64,000 nucleotides of DNA, taken from the NCBI GenBank assembly GCA_947496605.1, contig CANMDF010000002.1, positions 896,339 to 960,338 of the forward strand, read 5' to 3'. The position numbers were made by a program, and so were the translations under genes. Positions 50,361 through 58,402 of this stretch are shown piece after piece. The notes under the pieces were generated by a model, which worked only from the letters and a program-made list of their open reading frames with translations, did no database searches and was not told the origin of the DNA. The stretch's first letter is position 1. Every line of letters starts with the position of its first letter. This stretch comes from an uncultured Paracoccaceae bacterium. Lineage in GTDB: Bacteria > Pseudomonadota > Alphaproteobacteria > Rhodobacterales > Rhodobacteraceae.

Positions 50361-53102
50361 ATGATGACGAGTTCCCGGATCACGGCCGTTCTTGGGCCGA
50401 CGAATACTGGCAAAACGCACTACGCGATTGAGCGGATGTTGTCGTACCGAACCGGTGTGATTGGGCTGCCTTTGCGCCTGTTGGCGCGCGAAGTCTATGA
50501 CCGGATTGTTGCTGTGCGTGGTCCGGGCGTCGTGGCTTTGGTAACAGGCGAAGAGCGGATTGTGCCGCCGCGCGCGGCCTATTGGGTATGCACAGTCGAG
50601 GCGATGCCTGAGGGGATGGGCTGCGATTTTCTAGCCGTGGATGAAATTCAGCTTTGTGCCGATCCTGAACGGGGCCATGTCTTTACCGATCGTTTGATGA
50701 ACGCACGTGGTTTGCATGAGACGCTTTTCCTGGGCGCGGAAACCATGCGTGATGCTATTTTTGCGATGGTCCCTGATGTGAATTTCATGCGCCGCGAGCG
50801 AATGTCCCAACTTACCTACTCAGGTTCGAAAAAGATAAGTAGAATGCCAAGTCGCTCTGCAATTGTTGGGTTTTCGGTTGAAAATGTATATGCGATTGCT
50901 GAGTTGTTGCGCCGCACGAAAGGCGGTGCTGCCGTTGTGATGGGTGCACTTTCACCGCGTACGCGTAATGCACAGGTGGAGATGTACCAGAACGGTGATG
51001 TTGATTATCTCGTAGCGACCGACGCCATCGGATTGGGCTTGAATCTCGATATCAGCCATGTCGCATTTTCATCTTTGACCAAGTTTGATGGCCGCCGGAT
51101 GCGTCATTTGCAACCCGATGAGCTGGCGCAGATCGCTGGCCGTGCCGGCCGTCATGTTGAGAATGGTACTTTTGGTGTGACGGGCGAGGCGCCGCCATTG
51201 GATGATGGTGTCGCGCAAGCAATCTGCGATCACCGCTTTCAACCGGTCAAAAAGCTTCAGTGGCGCAATAGCCGTTTGCAGTTCGGCTCGGTCAAACGCC
51301 TGATCGCGACGCTTGAGGAACGCACAGATGATTTTTGGCTAACGCGGGTGCGCGAAAGCGATGACTTGGCAGCGCTCAAAGCTCTGTCTTTAGATGATGA
51401 GGTCGCAGCACGTGCGACGGATGGCCCTTCGATCAAGCTTTTGTGGGATGTATGTCGCATTCCGGATTTCCGTGGTATCAGCAAGGGCGAGCATGCGGGC
51501 TTGCTGACCCATATCTACAATGATCTGCACCAACTTGGGCATGTGTCCGCCAATTGGTTCGGTTTGCAGGTCCGCCGCATTGACCGCACCGATGGCGACA
51601 TTGATACCTTGTCCAAGCGTCTGGCATATATCCGGACTTGGACTTACGTTGCGCAACGCAACGGGTGGTTGACTGACGAATCCCATTGGCGTGACGAGAC
51701 GCGCGCTGTAGAAGACCGATTATCAGATGCGTTACATGGCGCACTGACCCAGAGATTTGTGGACCGGCGGACCAGCATTTTGCTTCGCCGGCTCAAACAG
51801 AAGGAGAGCCTTTTGGCTGACGTGAATGATAAAGGTGAAGTAACCGTTGAGGGCGAATTCGTCGGACGGTTAGAAGGTTTTCGGTTCCGGATGGATAAAG
51901 CAGGGAGCCCCGATGAGGCCAAGACCTTGCGGCAGGCATCCGTGCAAGCGTTGGTCCCGCAGTTTCATCTCCTGGCAGATCGTTTCTATAATGCCCCCGA
52001 TCCCGAGATTGACTTCACCGAACAAGGTGGGTTGATGTGGGGTGATCAGGCCGTTGGCAAATTGGTCAAAGGCGATGACCCGCTTAAGCCCGGCATCGAG
52101 GCGTTTGTTGATGAAGAGGCAGGCGCTGATGTCGCGGCCAAAGTCCAGCGCCGGTTACAGCACTTTATTGATCGCAAGATTGCCGCAGGGTTTGAACCTC
52201 TTTTGGGGCTCAAGAACGACGAGACACTGACAGGCACGGCCAAAGGCTTTGCGTACCGGATGGCAGAAGGATTTGGGATTATCCCGCGCGGTGAAGTTGC
52301 AGATGAAGTGAAAGCCCTTGAGCAAGACGCCCGTGGTGCTTTGCGCAAGCATGGTGTGCGTTTTGGTCAATTCACGATCTTTATGCCGCTTTTGCTAAAG
52401 CCTGCGCCGACACGTCTGCGCCTTGTGCTGTGGTCTTTGTCAAAGGATCTGGGCGAATTCCCCGAAAGCCCACCACCCGGTTTGGTCACTGTGCCCGCGT
52501 CAAAGGATGCGACACCCGGATATTACGCCATGGCCGGATACCGCGCTGCGGGTGAACGTGCGATCCGCATTGATATGCTAGAACGCCTTGCCGATATGCT
52601 GCGCGACAAAGACAGCCGCGGTGGGTTTGAAGCCAACCCTGATATGCTGTCGATCACGGGCATGACGCTTGAACAGTTCTCTGATTTGATGTCCGGTCTT
52701 GGCTATAAGGCCGAGAAGGGCGAGCGCGAGAAAATCAAAGCCGTGGCTGTGGATGCCGTCGCTGATACGTCTGATGCAACGCCTGCGGAAGTGCCAGCAG
52801 ATGCACCTGCAGAAGTGGTAGCACCGACAGACGACGTGCCCGTTGAGACGACGCTGGAAGCCCCTGATACTGGCCCCGAGATGGAAGTGTTTTACACCTT
52901 CACATGGGGTGGTCGCGCAGCGCGTCCGGCCCGTCCGCAAGGTGATGGACGTCCGCGTTCTAAGGGTAAACCGAAAGGTAAGGGCAAACCGCAGGGCGGT
53001 GGCAACAAGCCGCAATCCTTCCAAGCTAAGCCCAAGCGCGAAAAGCAAATCGACCCTGACAATCCGTTTGCCGCCGCTTTGGCTGGCTTTAAGAAGGATT
53101 GA
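50361..53102 (+). CDS. Suv3-type superfamily 2 RNA helicase
   Basis: 913 residues. Walker A GPTNTGKT (12-19), DEAD-like DEIQ (93-96) and the helicase C motif with ATDAIGLGLNLDISH and QIAGRAGRH. The architecture matches the alphaproteobacterial relatives of mitochondrial Suv3. The C-terminal ~55 residues are low-complexity and rich in K/G/P/R (RSKGKPKGKGKPQGGGNKPQ), likely a nucleic-acid-binding tail. ATG doublet 50361/50364. The next gene starts with TTGA overlapping the stop. Confidence 0.93.
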   Translation: MMTSSRITAVLGPTNTGKTHYAIERMLSYRTGVIGLPLRLLAREVYDRIVAVRGPGVVALVTGEERIVPPRAAYWVCTVEAMPEGMGCDFLAVDEIQLCADPERGHVFTDRLMNARGLHETLFLGAETMRDAIFAMVPDVNFMRRERMSQLTYSGSKKISRMPSRSAIVGFSVENVYAIAELLRRTKGGAAVVMGALSPRTRNAQVEMYQNGDVDYLVATDAIGLGLNLDISHVAFSSLTKFDGRRMRHLQPDELAQIAGRAGRHVENGTFGVTGEAPPLDDGVAQAICDHRFQPVKKLQWRNSRLQFGSVKRLIATLEERTDDFWLTRVRESDDLAALKALSLDDEVAARATDGPSIKLLWDVCRIPDFRGISKGEHAGLLTHIYNDLHQLGHVSANWFGLQVRRIDRTDGDIDTLSKRLAYIRTWTYVAQRNGWLTDESHWRDETRAVEDRLSDALHGALTQRFVDRRTSILLRRLKQKESLLADVNDKGEVTVEGEFVGRLEGFRFRMDKAGSPDEAKTLRQASVQALVPQFHLLADRFYNAPDPEIDFTEQGGLMWGDQAVGKLVKGDDPLKPGIEAFVDEEAGADVAAKVQRRLQHFIDRKIAAGFEPLLGLKNDETLTGTAKGFAYRMAEGFGIIPRGEVADEVKALEQDARGALRKHGVRFGQFTIFMPLLLKPAPTRLRLVLWSLSKDLGEFPESPPPGLVTVPASKDATPGYYAMAGYRAAGERAIRIDMLERLADMLRDKDSRGGFEANPDMLSITGMTLEQFSDLMSGLGYKAEKGEREKIKAVAVDAVADTSDATPAEVPADAPAEVVAPTDDVPVETTLEAPDTGPEMEVFYTFTWGGRAARPARPQGDGRPRSKGKPKGKGKPQGGGNKPQSFQAKPKREKQIDPDNPFAAALAGFKKD

Positions 53103-53470
53103 CCGACCCACGCCCGACAATCCGGCTGGATAAGTGGCTTTGGCATGCGCGGTTCTTTAAATCGCGCAGCCTTGCCGCAGGTGTCGTGACGGGTGGAAAA
53201 GTGCGGGTAGATAGCCAACCGGTCAGTAAACCGGCCCGTGCGGTTGGCCCGGGCAATGTGCTGACATTTGTGCAAGCAGATAGCACCAAGGTTGTCCGTA
53301 TCCTAGCGTGTGGCCTGCGGCGCGGCCCGGCGCCTGAGGCGCAAGCGCTGTACGAAGATTTAACGCCTGCACCCAAAGAACGCCCTGTTGCTGCGAAGGG
53401 CGCTAACCCCAGATATGAAAAGGGCGGTCGTCCAACGAAGAAAGACCGCCGCGATATGAAGCTGGATTAG
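53099..53470 (+). CDS. S4-domain RNA-binding protein (Hsp15-like)
   Basis: 123 residues with one S4 domain (about 8-75): RLDKWLWHARFFKSRSLAAG and VVTGGKVRVDSQPVSK, then a basic C-terminal tail (GRPTKKDRRDMKLD). Hsp15-type proteins bind free ribosomal subunits. The start is TTG overlapping the helicase stop by 4 bases (TTGA), implying coupled translation, so the helicase and this protein may work on the same RNA. Convergent with the permease, overlapping it by 4 bases. Confidence 0.9.
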   Translation: MTDPRPTIRLDKWLWHARFFKSRSLAAGVVTGGKVRVDSQPVSKPARAVGPGNVLTFVQADSTKVVRILACGLRRGPAPEAQALYEDLTPAPKERPVAAKGANPRYEKGGRPTKKDRRDMKLD

Positions 53471-54501
53471 ACGACGTAGCTAAACACAATGCCGGACATG
53501 ATGGCACCCGCGAGCCCAAGGCCAATGTATGTTGCAAAGACCCGTGGTTTCACCAGTGACCAAACGGCGGCCATGGCTGGGATAGAACTGACAGATCCAG
53601 AGATCATAAACGCCATTGCCGCACCATTGCTCATCCCCTGTGCAATCAAGCCAGCCAGTAGAGGTGGGGCAACATAGGAATTAAGGTAGGCCGGCATTCC
53701 GACGAGAGCAGCAATGCCAATCGGTAAGATGCCGTCGCCTCCAACAATGCCTGCAATGACTTGCGCTGGGACGTATGTGACCAGCAGCGCTTCTAAGGCG
53801 TAGGCCAGCGCCAACCACTTGATGAGGAAGAGCGCGTTCTGCATGAATTCTCTGCCGAACACTGTCCGACGGGCGCTTTCATTCCAAAACGCCCAAACAG
53901 GCTTGCCGTCGAATGGGTTCGGCCCACAGCCGCATCCTTTGGGTTGCTGTGCCTTGAGCGGGTTTGCGAACAGCCCGCCTTTCGTCATTGCTTTGACTGC
54001 AAACCCACCAATCAAGCCCAGCATGACGGCCGCGATCGCTTTGCCGATGGCGAAGGGCCAGCCAAGTGCTGCTGCTGTGATCAATAGGGTCGGTGGGTCA
54101 ATAAGCGGCGACGAAAGCCAAAACGCCATGACGGCCGCCAGCGGTGCCCCAAGAGCGAGTAGCCCTGCAATAAAGGGAATGACTTCGCATGAGCAGAAAG
54201 GGGCAAGGCCTCCGAACAGTGCCGCCAAGACGATCATGCGGTTTTCGCGGCCTAGGAAGGCCTTTGCAATCATTGCTTCGGCCCCGGCCGCCTTTAGCCC
54301 AGCAATCAGGATCACTGCAAAAAGGATATAGGGTAACGTGCCCAGCAACGCGTTGATAGCAAATGCAATAATTGTTGTAACATTCGATGGATCAAGCACC
54401 GCTACGATTATTGGAACCATCAATGTCACCGTCCATGGTGTCGCGAGCACTGTGGTAAGCCGGGTGCTCAAAGGGCGCGGTTGAAATGGCGTATCTGTCA
54501 T
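53467..54501 (-). CDS. Permease of the UPF0718 / DUF318 type
   Basis: 344 residues from ATG 54501 (MTDTPFQPRPLSTRLTTVLA). About 8-10 membrane helices. Two Cys-containing sites could bind metal: the intramembrane CSCEVIPF (about 110-117), typical of this family, and a soluble GCGCGPN loop (about 200-206). Related permeases have been linked to arsenic or other thiol-reactive compounds, but the substrate is unproven. Overlaps the ArsR gene by 4 bases (ATGA), so ArsR probably controls it. Confidence 0.85.
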   Translation of the reverse strand: MTDTPFQPRPLSTRLTTVLATPWTVTLMVPIIVAVLDPSNVTTIIAFAINALLGTLPYILFAVILIAGLKAAGAEAMIAKAFLGRENRMIVLAALFGGLAPFCSCEVIPFIAGLLALGAPLAAVMAFWLSSPLIDPPTLLITAAALGWPFAIGKAIAAVMLGLIGGFAVKAMTKGGLFANPLKAQQPKGCGCGPNPFDGKPVWAFWNESARRTVFGREFMQNALFLIKWLALAYALEALLVTYVPAQVIAGIVGGDGILPIGIAALVGMPAYLNSYVAPPLLAGLIAQGMSNGAAMAFMISGSVSSIPAMAAVWSLVKPRVFATYIGLGLAGAIMSGIVFSYVV

Positions 54502-54797
54502 GACCGGTTCCCACTTGCTGTGCAGCATTCCTCAAGAATGAAGGCCGCGAGACTTTCAAGGTGTGAAAATGCGGCGCGGTTAGTGATTGTACGCCCGTTC
54601 TTTTCGGAAATGATCAGACCTGCGCTGGCCAGAAATTTTAAGTGATGTGCAAGTGTTGACGCAGGAATGGCGGTCCGGCTCTGGATTTCTCCGACCAAGA
54701 GTCCGTCTTCGCCGGCTTTGACTAAGCATCGTAGAACCTCGAGCCGGGATTCAGACCCCATCGCCGAGAAACCCTGGGCCGCTGATACATTATCCAT
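54498..54797 (-). CDS. ArsR-family regulator of the permease operon
   Basis: 99 residues from ATG 54797 with AAGG 7 bases upstream. Winged helix: ESRLEVLRCLVKAGEDGLLV then QSRTAIPASTLAHHLKFLAS (recognition helix) and SEKNGRTITN. C-terminal CCTASG gives a vicinal Cys pair that may sense a thiol-reactive ligand, unlike the Cys-free ArsR at 36639. It is the first gene of a two-gene leftward unit with the permease. An imperfect inverted repeat lies just upstream of the start. Confidence 0.9.
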   Translation of the reverse strand: MDNVSAAQGFSAMGSESRLEVLRCLVKAGEDGLLVGEIQSRTAIPASTLAHHLKFLASAGLIISEKNGRTITNRAAFSHLESLAAFILEECCTASGNRS

Positions 54798-54813
54798 AGT
54801 GCACACCTTAATA

Positions 54814-54840
54814 ATTCGATATATCTAGTTATATAGAAAT
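54814..54840. promoter_or_regulatory. Imperfect inverted repeat upstream of arsR-permease
   Basis: ATTCGATATA (54814-54823) and TTATATAGAAAT (54829-54840) form an AT-rich imperfect inverted repeat with centre near TCTAG. It is the likely operator/promoter of the leftward arsR-permease unit, 17-43 bases upstream of its start. Confidence 0.55.
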
Positions 54841-54877
54841 ATAGGAATGCGTCAAGTCAGCGCTATCGTGTAAGGGG

Positions 54878-54903
54878 CTGCTCCCCACGAACGTGGGAAG
54901 CAG
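54878..54903. terminator. Strong hairpin between arsR and the TerB-like gene
   Basis: CTGCT-C-CCCAC (54878-54888) pairs with GTGGG-A-AGCAG (54893-54903) around GAAC with one mismatch. It follows the leftward TerB-like gene, so a terminating or stabilising role for that mRNA is likely although no U-tract follows. It resembles a lone type I-E CRISPR repeat, but there is no second copy. Confidence 0.5.
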
Positions 54904-54920
54904 GTTAGCTAGGTTAGCTA
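54903..54920. repeat. Tandem 9-bp duplication at the 3' end of the TerB-like gene
   Basis: GGTTAGCTA occurs twice in direct succession (54903-54911, 54912-54920). The second copy contains the stop codon of the leftward gene (TTA at 54914-54916 read on the plus strand). The first copy thus looks like a slippage duplicate of the gene's end. Confidence 0.7.
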
Positions 54921-55702
54921 TAAAGTCGCGGTGCACCCAAACTGTCGTGGATTGCATTTGCCGTTTGCGGCTGAATGCCAAGACCGGATGCAAGATCATG
55001 TAGATATTGTGCCTCGGCCTGATTGTCGGGGGTGATGGAATTGACAGACATTGTATAGACTTGGGTTTCCAGTCCCTTTGGCGTGTCAGATGCCAGCTGC
55101 TCTGCGCTCACTGGTGCAGACAGGATATCTTGCAGCACTTCCATCGTGCCGGGGTCACTTTCGCTTAGTGCGTCCATCAGTTTGGACTTTTCACCGGCGT
55201 CCAAGTCACCGTCGGCGCGTGCGGCTTGCGTCATGGCGCGTAGCATTAGTTTGGCGACATCCTCTTCGTCGGGCTCATCTGCTGGATTGTCTTGGCCCAA
55301 AAGCGCCTCTAGTCCGTTGCCCGCTTCGCCACCGCGTGCTGAGGCCAGACCGCCCAACAGTGTACCAAGTCCGCCTAAACCACCACCGGCTGCTGCAGCG
55401 CCGCCACCGCCGCCTGTCAATTGACCCAGCATACCGCCAAGGCCACCTCCGCCACTACCACCGCCGGTGAGTTGGCCTAACATGCCACCAAGACCGCCGC
55501 TTGCGGCCCCACCGCCGCCGCCAAGCTGGCCAAGCATGTCACCCAGGCCGCCCATCCCGCCGGCTTGTTGTGTGCCGCCTGACTTACCCGCAGTCAGCCC
55601 TTCAAGAACATTTCCGATCCCGCCGTTTTTCTGCATCGCGTCCATGCCTTTGGCCATCGCAAAGGCGATCGCCATTTTGGTAACAGTGTTCATCAGTGAC
55701 AT
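54914..55702 (-). CDS. Glycine-rich TerB-like / DUF533 protein
   Basis: 262 residues from ATG 55702 (MSLMNTVTKMAIAFAMAKGM) with AGGAGG 7 bases upstream, so the start is clear although the frame is open further up. Residues about 51-120 contain four near-repeats, GGLGDMLGQL, GGLGGMLGQL (twice) and GGLGTLLGGL, separated by Gly/Ala runs. The C-terminal 120 residues form a TerB-like helical domain (AKLMLRAMTQAARADGDLDA). DUF533 proteins are of unknown function; some are inner-membrane associated. Located between arsR and fdxA, leftward. Confidence 0.85.
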   Translation of the reverse strand: MSLMNTVTKMAIAFAMAKGMDAMQKNGGIGNVLEGLTAGKSGGTQQAGGMGGLGDMLGQLGGGGGAASGGLGGMLGQLTGGGSGGGGLGGMLGQLTGGGGGAAAAGGGLGGLGTLLGGLASARGGEAGNGLEALLGQDNPADEPDEEDVAKLMLRAMTQAARADGDLDAGEKSKLMDALSESDPGTMEVLQDILSAPVSAEQLASDTPKGLETQVYTMSVNSITPDNQAEAQYLHDLASGLGIQPQTANAIHDSLGAPRLYS

Positions 55703-55866
55703 AACATTTCCTCCTTTGATCCACCGCAGAAGCGTGGATTTCAGCAAGCAGGATGCGCGAAAGGCGGCAAACAGTCCAGCTTTGACCGTTTCGGGCGTCT
55801 TCGCGCTTGAATGCGCTGGCAGTCTATTCTAGCTAGATCGCGACAGCTAAACGGAACCCGCCACCT

Positions 55867-56202
55867 ATGACATATATCGTCAACGACAACTGTATCGCCT
55901 GCAAATACACAGACTGCGTCGAAGTCTGCCCCGTAGATTGTTTCTATGAGGGGGAAAACATGCTGGTGATCCACCCCGACGAATGCATTGACTGTGGTGT
56001 GTGCGAACCGGAATGCCCAGCAGATGCGATCCGTCCGGACACTGAGCCTGACATGGAAAAATGGGTTGAGTTCAACCGCAAGTATTCCGAGATGTGGCCG
56101 GTGATCATCACCAAGAAAGATCCACTGCCAACAGCCGACGATATGGACGGCAAAGAAGGCAAGATGGAGCTATTTTCAGAAGCGGCTGGCGAAGGCGGCT
56201 GA
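55867..56202 (+). CDS. fdxA: 7Fe ferredoxin FdxA
   Basis: 111 residues, the length of alphaproteobacterial FdxA. Cysteine pattern visible: C9, C12, C17, C21, C25 and C40, C43, C46, C50 ([34 protein letters not shown]). By family knowledge C9, C17 and C50 bind the 3Fe-4S and C21, C40, C43, C46 the 4Fe-4S cluster. It donates electrons to unidentified partners. Followed by a terminator and carD. Confidence 0.97.
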   Translation: MTYIVNDNCIACKYTDCVEVCPVDCFYEGENMLVIHPDECIDCGVCEPECPADAIRPDTEPDMEKWVEFNRKYSEMWPVIITKKDPLPTADDMDGKEGKMELFSEAAGEGG

Positions 56203-56347
56203 TTCGCCGCTTTGTTGTTGCAAACCGTTTGATTTTGTTGCGTTTTGCTGTGCTGCAATGCAGCGCTTTCGGATTGGTCATTTTTGTGATATGATAAGTC
56301 CAATGTTGCGTAAGAATTGATCCAGTTTCATAACCGACACCACCCGG

Positions 56348-56377
56348 CGGAGGCGCTTAGCCACCGGCGGTTTTTTT
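56348..56377 (+). terminator. Intrinsic terminator of fdxA
   Basis: CGG-A-GGC (56348-56354) pairs with GCC-A-CCG (56360-56366) around GCTTA with one A-A mismatch, followed by GCGG and seven T (56371-56377). It lies about 150 bases after fdxA and 37 bases before carD, so carD has its own promoter downstream. Confidence 0.75.
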
Positions 56378-56413
56378 GTCGCTTATTATTCGGATCGCCA
56401 TGAAAGGACGATC

Positions 56414-56920
56414 ATGAGCAAGAAGAAGTATGATTTTAGCCCCAACGAGTTTGTCGTTTATCCGGCTCACGGTGTTGGCAAGGTTGTGTCAATTGAAACC
56501 CAAGAGGTCGCTGGCTTTGAGCTTGAGATGTTCGTCATCGCTTTCGAGAAAGACAAGATGACGCTGCGGGTGCCAACGCATAAGGCCACAGATGTGGGCA
56601 TGCGCGCTTTGGCGACACCCGATGTTGTCAGCCATGCGATGAAGACGTTGCGGGGCAAAGCCAAAGTCAAAAAGGCCATGTGGTCACGCCGTGCGCAGGA
56701 ATATGAACAAAAGATCAACTCCGGCGATTTGATCGCGATTGCAGAAGTCGTCCGTGATTTGCACCGCCAAGACGATCAGCGTGAGCAAAGTTATTCAGAA
56801 CGTCAGCTTTATGAAGCCGCACTTGAGCGTCTGACCCGCGAAATTGCTGCTGTTGCTGGTAACGATGAAAATGCAGCAGCGGCTGAAATTACATCTGTTC
56901 TAATTGCACGCGCCGCGTAA
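56414..56920 (+). CDS. carD: CarD-family transcription regulator
   Basis: 168 residues. N-terminal RNA-polymerase-interacting Tudor-like domain (about 10-65, FVVYPAHGVGKVVSIETQEV) and a C-terminal helical DNA-binding domain (about 70-168). CarD modulates RNA polymerase open complexes and is conserved in alphaproteobacteria. GGACGATC precedes the ATG. Its terminator is shared with purD. Confidence 0.95.
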   Translation: MSKKKYDFSPNEFVVYPAHGVGKVVSIETQEVAGFELEMFVIAFEKDKMTLRVPTHKATDVGMRALATPDVVSHAMKTLRGKAKVKKAMWSRRAQEYEQKINSGDLIAIAEVVRDLHRQDDQREQSYSERQLYEAALERLTREIAAVAGNDENAAAAEITSVLIARAA

Positions 56921-56943
56921 GCGCCCAGCCGATAATAGACAGC

Positions 56944-56978
56944 AAAGGCCGTGCATCGATTGCGTGGCCTTTCTTTTT
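56944..56978 (+). terminator. Intrinsic terminator of carD
   Basis: AAAGGCC (56944-56950) pairs with GGCCTTT (56966-56972) around a 15-base loop in which GC pairs extend the stem, followed by CTTTTT. The T-run overlaps the purD stop codon (56977-56979), so the convergent genes abut here. Confidence 0.85.
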
Positions 56979-58239
56979 AAAGTGCCCGCCAGCCGATATC
57001 TGACCGATAAAACCCATCTTCCCAGTTGACGCCTTGGGCCATGGCATAGGCTTTCTCATGTGCCTCAGCCAGATTGCTACCGCGTGCAGTGATGTTCAGA
57101 ACTCGGCCTCCAGATGCCGTGATCTGTCCGTCGGTTTGCTGGGTGCCAGCATGGAAGACCATATGAAAGCTGTCTTCAGGTTGGCTATCCAATCCATTGA
57201 TGACCGTCCCTTTTTCATAACTTCCCGGATACCCGTTTGCCGCCATTACAATGGTCAGCGCGTGGTCATCGGCCCAATTTGCCTGAACCTGATCCAGCCG
57301 CTCTTCGGCGCAAGCCTGCAAGAGGTCAAGGATCTGACCACCAAGCCGCATCATTAGGCATTGGCACTCAGGGTCGCCGAAACGGACGTTGTATTCGACC
57401 AAGCGTGGCTGGCCGTTTTGGATCATCAGGCCGCAGAAGAGCACACCTTGAAATGGCGTGCCACGTTTGCGCATCTCTTCCATGGTGGGTTGGATGATTT
57501 CATCCAGCGCCTTTTGTGTGATTTCGTCTGTCATCACCGGGGCGGGCGAATAGGCACCCATGCCGCCGGTGTTGGGGCCTGTGTCACCATCGTAGGCGCG
57601 TTTGTGATCTTGGGCGGTGCCCACTGGCAGAATGGTTTTGCCGTCGCATAAGACAAAGAATGACGCCTCTTCGCCTTCCATGAATTCTTCGATCACGACC
57701 TCTGCGCCTGCGTCACCAAAGCTGCCGTCAAACATATCGTCAATCGCGGCCATTGCTTCGGCTTCGGTCATGGCGACGATCACGCCTTTGCCCGCTGCCA
57801 ATCCATCGGCCTTCACAACAATTGGTGCACCTTGCGCACTGATATAAGCACGGGCTGCGTCAGCGTCATTAAAATGGGCATAGGCCGCCGTGGGCGCGTT
57901 GGCAGCGTCACAGATGGCTTTGGTAAATGACTTTGACGCCTCGAGTTGTGCAGCTTCTCGGCTTGGACCAAAGACCAATAACCCTGCGCGGCGCAACCGG
58001 TCTGCGACACCTGCGGCAAGGGGGGCTTCGGGGCCAACAATGACGAAATCAATGGCGTTTTCTTCGGCGAAAGTGGCGACCGCCCCACCGTCCAAGATAT
58101 TGATGTCCGCACATTCCGCAATCGTGGCAATCCCGGCATTTCCAGGGGCGACGATCAGACGGTCGCATTTGGGATTTTGCTTGATCGCCCAAGCCAAACT
58201 GTGTTCGCGTCCGCCGCTGCCGAGGATGAGAATATTCAT
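56977..58239 (-). CDS. purD: Phosphoribosylamine-glycine ligase PurD
   Basis: 420 residues. ATP-grasp enzyme making GAR in purine synthesis. Motifs: MNILILGSGGREHSLAWAIK (1-20), VKADGLAAGKGVIVAMTEAE (about 139-158), GANTGGMGAYSPAPVMTDE-type segment GPNTGGMGAYSPAP, and VEYNVRFGDPECQCLMMRLG. Start ATG at 58239. A perfect 14-bp inverted repeat lies in its leader region. Convergent with carD. Confidence 0.96.
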   Translation of the reverse strand: MNILILGSGGREHSLAWAIKQNPKCDRLIVAPGNAGIATIAECADINILDGGAVATFAEENAIDFVIVGPEAPLAAGVADRLRRAGLLVFGPSREAAQLEASKSFTKAICDAANAPTAAYAHFNDADAARAYISAQGAPIVVKADGLAAGKGVIVAMTEAEAMAAIDDMFDGSFGDAGAEVVIEEFMEGEEASFFVLCDGKTILPVGTAQDHKRAYDGDTGPNTGGMGAYSPAPVMTDEITQKALDEIIQPTMEEMRKRGTPFQGVLFCGLMIQNGQPRLVEYNVRFGDPECQCLMMRLGGQILDLLQACAEERLDQVQANWADDHALTIVMAANGYPGSYEKGTVINGLDSQPEDSFHMVFHAGTQQTDGQITASGGRVLNITARGSNLAEAHEKAYAMAQGVNWEDGFYRSDIGWRAL

Positions 58240-58255
58240 AGCCGTCCCTGCTTAT

Positions 58256-58302
58256 GCTTGTGGTTGCGCAGGTTCTAAAGTGGTCCCCGCGCAACCACAA
58301 GC
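58256..58302. promoter_or_regulatory. 14-bp inverted repeat in the purD leader
   Basis: GCTTGTGGTTGCGC (58256-58269) and GCGCAACCACAAGC (58289-58302) are exact inverses with a 19-base loop. The structure would form in the leader of the leftward purD mRNA, 17-63 bases upstream of its start codon. There is no U-tract and no match to the PurR operator. Confidence 0.6.
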
Positions 58303-58402
58303 AAAGACGGACGCGATGTTTTTTGGCTCATGGCGCTTGGCCATTTGTCAGCGTCATACTACTGTCTTACTTGGGGCGAAGAGAGACAAGCGAACACACC
58401 TT

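Noticed and set aside
52578..53120. 180-aa ORF opposite the helicase C-terminus
   Set aside because: Antisense of the K/G-rich tail and S4 start; no domain and shifted against conserved genes.
54878..54903. A single type I-E-like CRISPR repeat
   Set aside because: Only one copy, no spacers and no cas gene in the window; the hairpin fits the 3' end of the TerB-like transcript.
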